From NCBI GenBank assembly GCA_041946685.1, contig JBHGAV010000007.1, positions 34,507 through 98,506 of the forward strand: a stretch of 64,000 nucleotides of DNA. The letters are read 5' to 3'. Below the pieces are notes generated by a model. It saw only the letters and a program-made list of their open reading frames with translations. It did no database searches and was not told the origin of the DNA. How positions within the stretch are numbered: the stretch's first letter is position 1; the number at the start of each line of letters is the position of its first letter. The translations under genes and the position numbers were made by a program. This document shows positions 58,001 to 64,000 of the stretch, one piece after another. The stretch comes from JBHGAV01 sp041946685 (GTDB taxonomy: Bacteria > Acidobacteriota > Terriglobia > Bryobacterales > Bryobacteraceae).

Positions 58001-59176
58001 CTACCGGAAAAGCCGTGGCGCGAAGTCGTTCAGCGCCCGCCGCCAGGTCAGCCACTCGTGGGCTGTCCCCTTGGATTCGACGTACACGTACTTGATGCCG
58101 GACTGGTCGAGAATCCCCCGGAAGACCTGCATGCCCTTATACATTGGCTCCGGCTCGTCCGTGCCTGTGCCGAGCCAAAGCAGTTTCAAGCGCTTGTTGA
58201 AAGACGCCGCGTCGCTGAGTACTCCGTCGTAGTCGGTCTTCGGGTCGACCTTCCATTCCAGCGAATTGCCTCCCGGGACGCCGCTGAACCCCCCGATATA
58301 GGCAAACTTGTCCAAGTTCCGCAGCACCATCTCGAAAGTGTTCCAGCCTCCCATCGAGAGGCCGGCCATCGCCCGGTTGTCACGGTCGGTGAGCGTCCGG
58401 TAAGTGGTGTCGATCATGGGGATGAGGTCCTTCAGCATCATCTCCCGGAACGCCGGGTTGTCGCCCATGGAACGCGCTCCGCCGGCTCCGGTCCGAGGAC
58501 CGCCCCTGAGCGGGGCAGGCTCGCCCGCTTTCCGCGCGTTGAAGGTATCCATGACAACGAGCATGGGTCTGGCCTTGCCCGCGGCGATCAGGTTGTCCAT
58601 GATGAAATCCGTGCGGCCCTGAACCACCCAGCCCCGCTGGTCTTCGCCGCCGCCGTGCAGAATGTACAAAACCGGATAGCGGGCTTTGAGGTTGGTATCG
58701 TAGTCCGGTGGCGTGTAAATATAGCAGCGCCTCCATGCGCCAGTGACCTTGGAGAAGTACCAGCGTGAACGGATCTCCCCGTGTGGGACATCCCTGGCGT
58801 CATAGTAGTCCACGCCCTTCTCCGGAATCTCGATTCCGCTGTGCATCCAACTGGACCCGAAGAAGGTCTTCGTGGCGGGGTCGGCGACCTGAGCGCCGCC
58901 GATGACCAGGTTGTAGTAGTGGAAACCCACCGGCTGGGGTGGGATGGTGACGCTCCACATCCCGTCGGAGCCACGCGTCATGTCGTACGTCTGTCCGAGC
59001 TGCACCTGAACCTTGGCCGCCTCGGGCGCCAGCAGCCGGAACGTGACCCGGTTGTCGGGGTGAACGCAGGGATACTGAGCCCCGGGAATGTTCGTTGCCG
59101 AGGGCCTGCAATCGCCCGAAGACTGAGCCCAGCACGCCGCGCCTGCCAGCAAAGTCAGTACCAGAGTGCCTCGCAT
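58001..59176 (-). CDS. Secreted CE1-like esterase, array member 5
   Basis: 391 residues, ATG 59176 after GGAGGGG. Signal MRGTLVLTLLAGAACWA, then DCRPSATNIPGAQYPCVHPDNRV. Sandwich with GFHYYNLVIGGAQVADPATKTFFGSSWMHSG. Hydrolase with YPVLYILHGGGEDQRGW, serine in GLSMGG and GTAHEWLTWRRALNDFAPRLF. The word pattern is closest to member 3 (both have HSGIE-x-PEK and GGGEDQRGW). A lysine in ESKGTAHEW replaces the proline of the other members, a small active-site-proximal change. Confidence 0.87.
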   Translation of the reverse strand: MRGTLVLTLLAGAACWAQSSGDCRPSATNIPGAQYPCVHPDNRVTFRLLAPEAAKVQVQLGQTYDMTRGSDGMWSVTIPPQPVGFHYYNLVIGGAQVADPATKTFFGSSWMHSGIEIPEKGVDYYDARDVPHGEIRSRWYFSKVTGAWRRCYIYTPPDYDTNLKARYPVLYILHGGGEDQRGWVVQGRTDFIMDNLIAAGKARPMLVVMDTFNARKAGEPAPLRGGPRTGAGGARSMGDNPAFREMMLKDLIPMIDTTYRTLTDRDNRAMAGLSMGGWNTFEMVLRNLDKFAYIGGFSGVPGGNSLEWKVDPKTDYDGVLSDAASFNKRLKLLWLGTGTDEPEPMYKGMQVFRGILDQSGIKYVYVESKGTAHEWLTWRRALNDFAPRLFR

Positions 59177-59185
59177 GATCCCCTC

Positions 59186-60340
59186 CTACTTGAACAGCCT
59201 CGGCGCCAGATCGTGCAGACTGCGCCGCCAGGTCAGCCACTCGTGGGCCGTTCCCTGTGATTCGAAGTAGACACTGTTGATCCCCGCCTTCTTGAACGCC
59301 TCGTGGGAGGTTCTTGCTCCCGATCCTTCCTCCGTTCCATTGCTCATGTACAGCAACTTAACGCGTTTGTTGAAAGCAGCCGGATCGGCGAACACCCCGC
59401 CATAGGCGGTCTTCGGGTCGAAGCCGCCCCTGCCGGCCCCGCCGCCGCTGAGCCCGGCGATGTAGGCAAATGTGTCGAGATTGGAAAGCCCGATCTGAAA
59501 TGCCTGTCCCCCGCCCATGGACAGTCCGGCTATGGCCCGGTTCTCGCGGTTCGCCAGGGTACGGTAGGTTCGGTCGATCATTGGGATCAAGTCTTTGATC
59601 ACGACTTCGCCGAACGTTGCGCTGGCCATCGCTCTCGGGGCCTCGCCGGGTGCGCCCGCGACCCAGTTCAGTTGCTCGCCGGGTTTCAGTGCGTATCCCT
59701 TGTCCATGACAATCAGCATCGGCTTGGCCCGGCCTTCGGCGATCAGGTTGTCGAGGATGAAATCGGCGCGCCCCTGGATGGGCCAGCCGGCCTCGTCCTC
59801 GCCGCCGCCGTGCTGAAGATAGAGAACCGGGTAACGGGCATTGACGTTAGTGTTGTAGTCGGGAGGCGTGTAGACGTAGCAGCGGCGCCAGCCCTGGGTG
59901 ACCTTGGAGAAGTACCATCGGGAGCGCACCTCGCCGTGCGGAACGTCCCTTGCCTGATAGTACTCTCCCCCGCTTGCTTCGGGCACCTCAATGGCGCTGG
60001 ACTCGCGGTTCGCACCAAAGAACGAATCGCTGGCCGGGTCGTTCACCTGGACCCCGTCCACCATCAGCCAGTAGTAATGGAAACCCACCACCTGCGGCGG
60101 AACAATCGTGGTCCACGCGCCGTCAGCCCCGCGCTCCATGTCGTAGACTTTCCCCAGACGCACCTGAACCTTCTTGGCGTCGGGGGCTACAACCCGGAAG
60201 GCGACCCGGTTGTCCGGGTAGATACAGGGATACTGTGCGCCTGGAACGTTGAGAATCGATGGCTTGCATTCGCTACCTGCCTGTCCCCAACAGAACCCGC
60301 AGGCCAGTACCCCGAGCAGCAACGGTTTGATGTGTTTCAT
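59186..60340 (-). CDS. Secreted CE1-like esterase, array member 6
   Basis: 384 residues, ATG 60340 with GGAGGAG upstream. Signal MKHIKPLLLGVLACGFCWG, then ECKPSILNVPGAQYPCIYPDNRV (Glu in place of the usual Asp before Cys). Sandwich with GFHYYWLMVDGVQVNDPASDSFFG. Hydrolase with YPVLYLQHGGGEDEAGW, serine in GLSMGG and GTAHEWLTWRRSLHDLAPRLF. It is the first complete array member in the direction of transcription. A short remnant resembling the 3' end of another copy lies immediately upstream. Confidence 0.87.
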   Translation of the reverse strand: MKHIKPLLLGVLACGFCWGQAGSECKPSILNVPGAQYPCIYPDNRVAFRVVAPDAKKVQVRLGKVYDMERGADGAWTTIVPPQVVGFHYYWLMVDGVQVNDPASDSFFGANRESSAIEVPEASGGEYYQARDVPHGEVRSRWYFSKVTQGWRRCYVYTPPDYNTNVNARYPVLYLQHGGGEDEAGWPIQGRADFILDNLIAEGRAKPMLIVMDKGYALKPGEQLNWVAGAPGEAPRAMASATFGEVVIKDLIPMIDRTYRTLANRENRAIAGLSMGGGQAFQIGLSNLDTFAYIAGLSGGGAGRGGFDPKTAYGGVFADPAAFNKRVKLLYMSNGTEEGSGARTSHEAFKKAGINSVYFESQGTAHEWLTWRRSLHDLAPRLFK

Positions 60341-60352
60341 GCGGAACTCCTC

Positions 60353-60400
60353 CTACATAAACAGCCTTGGCGCGATCGCGCGATACGCCACCAGACCCAA
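60353..60400 (-). pseudogene. 3'-end remnant of a seventh esterase copy
   Basis: Read on the minus strand from about 60400 to the TAG at 60355-60353, the frame gives LVAYRAIAPRLFM-stop. Array members end with the pattern x-x-L-x-D-F/L-APRLF-K/R-stop, so APRLF plus stop is preserved at the right place. The TAG then runs into the ribosome-binding site of member 6, as at other array junctions. Upstream of this the likeness fades within about 50 bases. This supports deletion of a former copy. Confidence 0.6.
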
Positions 60401-60449
60401 GTCTAATCAAGGCGTCCCGGAACTCCTTTGAGTTACGGCCGGGAGCCGG

Positions 60450-61706
60450 CTATCCCCACCAGGTCTCGCCTTCAAGAAGATGCTTCATGGCGACGTCCTT
60501 GTTGATGTCCAGTCCCAAGCCCGGCTTGTCGGAAAGCTGAATGTGGCCGTCCTGGATGATCTCCCGGTCGTAAATGATCAGGTCGCCTTCGCCGGCGCGC
60601 CGGCCGTTCTTCATGTCGAACGTCTCGTGCCCGATGAAATCCATGATGGCGGCCGCGCAGTTGGCCGAACCAATGGTGGCTACGGGTCCCATCACGTTAT
60701 GCGTAGCCACCGGGATATTGTAAATGTTCGCCATGTCGGCGATTCGCTTGGCCTCCAGCAAACCTCCGGCCTGCGAGATGTCAATCTCGATGATGTGCAC
60801 CGCCTGGTTGGTGATGAATGGGGCGAAGTCCTTGCGGGTGTAAAGGTTCTCGCCCGTCAGGATGGGCACCGGAGAAGCCGCGGTGAGTTTGACCCAGGTT
60901 TCCACGTAGTTCGGCGGCATGGGATCTTCGAGCCACCAGGGACGGATCTTCTCCACTCCTCTGGCCAGCCGCAAGGCGTCGGCAAAGTCAAACTCCCAAT
61001 GGCAGTGGACGGCAATCTCGAAGTACGGGCCGGTGGCTTCGCGAACGTTGGTGAAGCCCTGAACCTGTCTGTCCAGGTCCTCGTTGGTCATGCGGCGGTT
61101 CAACTGCGAGCCGCCCGGGCGGTTCGAGCGGATGTCCACCTTGGCGGCTGTCCACTTCTGGACGGAGCCGTTGAGATAGCCGACCCACTCGCGGCAGGAT
61201 GCCGGGTCGAGGAAATTCCTCGGCGAACCGGTCAAATAAGCGCGAACCTTGTTCGTGAATGCTCCGCCGCTCAGGATCTTGCGCACGGGCATGCCGAGCA
61301 GTTTGCCCGTCAGGTCCCACAGCGCCATCTCAATGCCCGTGACAGCATGCACCGCGATGCCATGGTCGCCTCCGAGATAGGACACCCTCCACATCATCTG
61401 GGTGGCAAGCCGGTCGATGTCGAAGGGGTCTTGCCCGATCAGCATCTGCCGGAACGCGTTCAGGACGGTGTCCTTGGCGCCGAGCCCTGTGATATCGTGA
61501 TGGCACTCGCCGATGCCGTATACGCCGGCGTCGGTCTCGACCTTGACCAGCGGCATGGCATGGTTGCCCATACGCACGCGCATCACCTTGACGTCGGTGA
61601 TCTTGACGCGGCCGCGCTCCTGCGCGCAGGCCACGTTGAGATAGGGAACGGAAATGGCGGCAGGCGCGGCCACCCCCAGTGCCTTCAGAAAATCGCGCCG
61701 GTTCAC
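60450..61706 (-). CDS. Tat-exported enolase-superfamily protein (mandelate racemase/dehydratase-like), copy 1
   Basis: 418 residues, GTG 61706 after GGAGGC, with Tat signal NRRDFLKALGVAAPAAI. N-terminal capping domain (KITDVKVMRVRMGNHAMPLVKVETDAGVYGIGECHHD) and TIM-barrel. Candidate metal ligands are in the third strand region VHCHWEF, Glu in WWLEDPMP and Glu in LTGENLYTRKDF. IIEIDISQAGGLLEAKRIADMA and the His in ATHNVMGP fit the acid/base residue of acid-sugar dehydratases of the D-galactonate type. It probably dehydrates a sugar acid, but the substrate is unassigned. Periplasmic location is unusual for the superfamily. It is a tandem twin of the next gene, 16 bases away. Confidence 0.87.
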   Translation of the reverse strand: MNRRDFLKALGVAAPAAISVPYLNVACAQERGRVKITDVKVMRVRMGNHAMPLVKVETDAGVYGIGECHHDITGLGAKDTVLNAFRQMLIGQDPFDIDRLATQMMWRVSYLGGDHGIAVHAVTGIEMALWDLTGKLLGMPVRKILSGGAFTNKVRAYLTGSPRNFLDPASCREWVGYLNGSVQKWTAAKVDIRSNRPGGSQLNRRMTNEDLDRQVQGFTNVREATGPYFEIAVHCHWEFDFADALRLARGVEKIRPWWLEDPMPPNYVETWVKLTAASPVPILTGENLYTRKDFAPFITNQAVHIIEIDISQAGGLLEAKRIADMANIYNIPVATHNVMGPVATIGSANCAAAIMDFIGHETFDMKNGRRAGEGDLIIYDREIIQDGHIQLSDKPGLGLDINKDVAMKHLLEGETWWG

Positions 61707-61722
61707 GGAATGCCTCCTTCTT

Positions 61723-62979
61723 CTAGCTCCACCACTTCTCGCCTTCCAGGAGATACTTCATGGCGACGTCTTTGTTCAGGTCAATCCCCAAGCCGGGCTT
61801 GTCCGACAACTGGATGTACCCGTCCTGAATGATCTCGCGGTCGTAGATGACCAGGTCCGCTTCACCGGCCCGCTGGCCGCTCTTGAAATCGAACGTTTCG
61901 TGCCCGGCAAAATCCAGCATCGTCGCCGCGCAGTTGGCCGAAGCGATGGTCGCAATGGGCCCCATTACGTTGTGGGTGGCCACCGGCAGATAGTAAAGAC
62001 CCGCCAGGTCCGCGATCTTTCTGGCCTCCAGCAGCCCTCCCGCCATCGAAATGTCGATCTCGATCATGTGGACGGCCTTGTTGGTGATGAACGGCAGGAA
62101 ATCGTAGCGCGTATACAGATTCTCGCCGCACAAAATGGGGACGGGCGAGGCGGCCGTGAGCGCGGCCCAGGAGTTGACGTACTCGATCGGCATGGGGTCT
62201 TCGATCCACCAGGGTCGGATCGGCTCCATGGCCCTCGCCAGGGCGAGCGCGCCCGGGAGGTTGAATTCCCAGTGGCAGTGAACGATGATCTCAAAGTCAT
62301 CGCCTACGGCCTCGCGGATGTTGGTGAAGCCGCGGACATTGTTCTTCAGTTCGGCGTTGCTCAACTGCCGGTTCAGAGCCTCGCCGCCGGGACGCCTGGA
62401 CAGCCGGAACGGCTTTGCCGCGGTCCATTTCTGCACGGAGTTCTTGATGTAGTCGGCCCATTCTTTACAGGAGGCCGGATCGAGCATGTTCCTGGGCTGG
62501 CTGGTCCAGTAGGCGCGCACCCGGTTTGTGTAAGCGCCGCCCGAGAGGATCTTGCGTACAGGCTGGCCCAGCAGCTTGCCGGCCAGGTCCCAAAGCGCGA
62601 TCTCCGTGCCGGTGACGGCATGGACGCCGATGCCGCTGTTGCCGCCCAGATACGAAACGCGGAACATCATCTGGCTGGTCAGGCGCTCGATATCGAGCGG
62701 ATCCTGCCCGATGAGCATCTGCCGGAAGGCGTTGAGCACGACGTCCTTGGCGCCGAGCCCCGTGACATCGTGATGGCACTCGCCGATGCCGTAGACGCCG
62801 GCATCGGTCTCGATCTTCACCAGCGGCCAGGCGTGACCCTTCACCTGAATCCGCATGAACTTGACGTCCGTGATCTTGACGCGGCCGCGCTCCTGGGCGC
62901 GGGCGGTGTATAGGTAGGGGACAAAGGTGGACGCCGGTAGGGCGGCCGCCAAGGTCTTCAGAAAGGTTCTCCTTTGCAT
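61723..62979 (-). CDS. Tat-exported enolase-superfamily protein, copy 2
   Basis: 418 residues, the same length as its twin, from ATG 62979 with AGGAGGA upstream; the in-frame ATG at 62994 contains that site and is rejected. Tat signal QRRTFLKTLAAALPAS. Near-parallel sequence: ERGRVKITDVKFMRIQVKGH, GECHHDVTGLGAKD, IVHCHWEFNL, WWIEDPMP, LCGENLYTRYDF, MIEIDISMAGGLLEA, ATHNVMGP. Active-site words agree with copy 1. Differences cluster in the capping domain and in the region SRRPGGEALNRQLSN, so the two may act on different sugar acids. It lies 52 bases after the alpha/alpha-barrel gene and likely shares its transcript. Confidence 0.87.
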   Translation of the reverse strand: MQRRTFLKTLAAALPASTFVPYLYTARAQERGRVKITDVKFMRIQVKGHAWPLVKIETDAGVYGIGECHHDVTGLGAKDVVLNAFRQMLIGQDPLDIERLTSQMMFRVSYLGGNSGIGVHAVTGTEIALWDLAGKLLGQPVRKILSGGAYTNRVRAYWTSQPRNMLDPASCKEWADYIKNSVQKWTAAKPFRLSRRPGGEALNRQLSNAELKNNVRGFTNIREAVGDDFEIIVHCHWEFNLPGALALARAMEPIRPWWIEDPMPIEYVNSWAALTAASPVPILCGENLYTRYDFLPFITNKAVHMIEIDISMAGGLLEARKIADLAGLYYLPVATHNVMGPIATIASANCAATMLDFAGHETFDFKSGQRAGEADLVIYDREIIQDGYIQLSDKPGLGIDLNKDVAMKYLLEGEKWWS

Positions 62980-63031
62980 CGGAATCCTCCTCATCCGCGG
63001 TACTCTCTAGGTGCGCCTCATTCGGAGGCCT

Positions 63032-64000
63032 CTACACGGCCTCGAAATCCTTCCAATTGGGCCAGTGGATCAGCGTCGTGCCCCGGTGAACCATGGGCCA
63101 CGCCACCAGCCAGTCCCGGGCGTCCGCAAAAAAGCGCCTTCCGTCGGCCGCGCTCAGCCTGACCGAGTAGCCCTCCGACTGGCTGCCGATGGGACGCTTG
63201 GCGCCTTTCACCACCATATTCCCATCGGAGATGCCGTAGGTGCCCTGGTTCCAGGCCTGAATCGCACGGTCTCTCCAGAGATCATTTCCGGTCAATTTGG
63301 CCAGACGCAGCCACGCCCACGCCCATATGGACGCCCAAGGGTCCTGGGCTTGGGCCATTACGGTGATACTCGTGCCCCCAAACCACTCGTAACCCATCGC
63401 CACCAAGGGACTGTCGGGATGAAACGGCAGCGCGTAATGATACTGCCAGCTCGCCAGATAGTAGGCCGCCAGTTCGGCGTGGCGCAGGTATTCCTTCTCG
63501 CCGGTCGCATCGTACAGGTCCAAAGCCGCGAACAACATCGGTACGCCCGCCTCGCGATCGATGGTATCGGCGTCCACCGCGCTGCCCGTGCAGATGAAGC
63601 GATTCAGATCGCGCTCCAGGTATGTCTGGAAGGCGCGGCGCGCGGATTCCAGATACTTCTTATCGCGCGTCATCTGGTACGCCTTCATCATGGGCCAGAG
63701 GATGTGCGCGCCCGTGGTGCAATCCGGGGCGAGACATTCGCCTTCCAGGCTCCATGCCTTGCCGTACGTCCCGTCGGGCAGAGCGTGATCGACAAAGAAG
63801 TCGCACATGTCCAGGCCGAGCTTCCGCCACACCGGCTTCTGCTTGCCGCACTTCTCGATGATTTCGCTTGCCAGCAGGAAATAGTAGCAACCGAAACCCA
63901 GGTTCGTGCAGTCGAGGTAATACTCGCCGGGCTTGGCCGGCCTTCCCAGGTAGGTGCGGTTGTGGTAGCCCCAGTTCTTCATGCCCAGCTTCCCGTCCCA
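63032..64000 (-). CDS. Alpha/alpha-barrel (six-hairpin) glycosidase-like protein, C-terminal part
   Basis: The 323 codons seen run from the stop at 63032 to the window edge; upstream codons stay open (WDGKLGMKN), so ATG 63982 is probably internal. Repeated helix pairs carry aromatic and acidic residues: CTNLGFGCYYFLLASEIIEKCG, KAWSLEGECLAPDCTTGAHILWPM, STVDADT-like AVDADTIDREAGVPMLFAALDLYDATGEKEYL, HYALPFHPDSPLVAMGYEWFGG, QDPWASIWAWAWLRLAKLTGND. This fits the alpha/alpha-toroid fold of unsaturated-glucuronyl hydrolase, GH127-like or AGE-like enzymes. The family cannot be fixed without the N-terminus. It is the most upstream visible gene of the long minus-strand cluster. Confidence 0.78.
   Translation of the reverse strand, partial: WDGKLGMKNWGYHNRTYLGRPAKPGEYYLDCTNLGFGCYYFLLASEIIEKCGKQKPVWRKLGLDMCDFFVDHALPDGTYGKAWSLEGECLAPDCTTGAHILWPMMKAYQMTRDKKYLESARRAFQTYLERDLNRFICTGSAVDADTIDREAGVPMLFAALDLYDATGEKEYLRHAELAAYYLASWQYHYALPFHPDSPLVAMGYEWFGGTSITVMAQAQDPWASIWAWAWLRLAKLTGNDLWRDRAIQAWNQGTYGISDGNMVVKGAKRPIGSQSEGYSVRLSAADGRRFFADARDWLVAWPMVHRGTTLIHWPNWKDFEAV

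Noticed and set aside
1..64000. tRNA, rRNA, CRISPR arrays, transposases, phage genes
   Set aside because: None seen on either strand by eye; repeats found are regulator boxes, hairpins and tandem gene copies.

Overview
The window looks like a chromosomal segment of an acidobacterium of the Bryobacterales / Solibacteraceae type. The main reason is the Solibacter-type C-terminal domain (TIGR03437 type, recognised by eye) on two large secreted proteins, at 9452-12286 and 24109-27024/27045. Other signs are four Oar-like TonB-dependent receptors with N-terminal carboxypeptidase-regulatory domains, many Tat-exported (RR-x-F/V-L) enzymes, GC-rich codon use, and frequent GTG starts. I see no tRNA, rRNA, CRISPR array, integrase or insertion sequence.

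Layout: (1) 1-5427 holds the N-terminal part of a TonB-dependent receptor, ligA, and, divergent from ligA, a lipid-kinase gene overlapping a DUF457/YdjM-like membrane protein gene. (2) 5458-15942 runs on the plus strand: an exported GH127 enzyme, an OmpR-type regulator with a ruined phosphorylation site, a small secreted protein, an NHL-repeat/Solibacter-domain protein, a receptor and a Spy/CpxP-like periplasmic protein. (3) 16102-19268 is a three-gene unit: methyltransferase-like protein, membrane sulfatase-like protein, and a small YLDPTSGS membrane protein. (4) 19258-27045 on the minus strand is an overlapping operon: CotH-like kinase, VTC polymerase, DUF4956 membrane protein, HlyD-like adaptor fused to a propeller-like domain, and TolC. 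A divergent histidine kinase/response regulator pair follows (27187-29632). (5) 29889-33114 carries a BASS transporter and a double-cupin/SMP-30 lipoprotein. (6) 33127-64000 is a carbohydrate-catabolism region: GH43, two receptors, two beta-helix proteins, DUF362, a TIM-barrel isomerase, a LacI regulator, a carboxylesterase-TAXI fusion, six tandem esterases plus a remnant of a seventh, two Tat-exported enolase-superfamily enzymes and an alpha/alpha-barrel protein.

How the parts may work together: three exact direct repeats of the CpxR-box form (TTTAC-N5-TTTAC or its complement) lie upstream of the degenerate regulator, upstream of the Spy/CpxP-like gene, and between the CotH operon and the kinase/regulator pair. 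Two further, near-identical, degenerate copies precede the secreted-protein and NHL genes. I infer a Cpx-like envelope regulon joining regions 2 and 4. Region 6 resembles a locus for taking up and stripping plant cell-wall glycans: receptors import, esterases remove acyl groups, GH43, beta-helix and alpha/alpha proteins cut, and dehydratase-like and isomerase-like enzymes process sugars or sugar acids. From about 50632 to beyond 64000 the genes are co-directional and almost gapless, so they could form one long operon.
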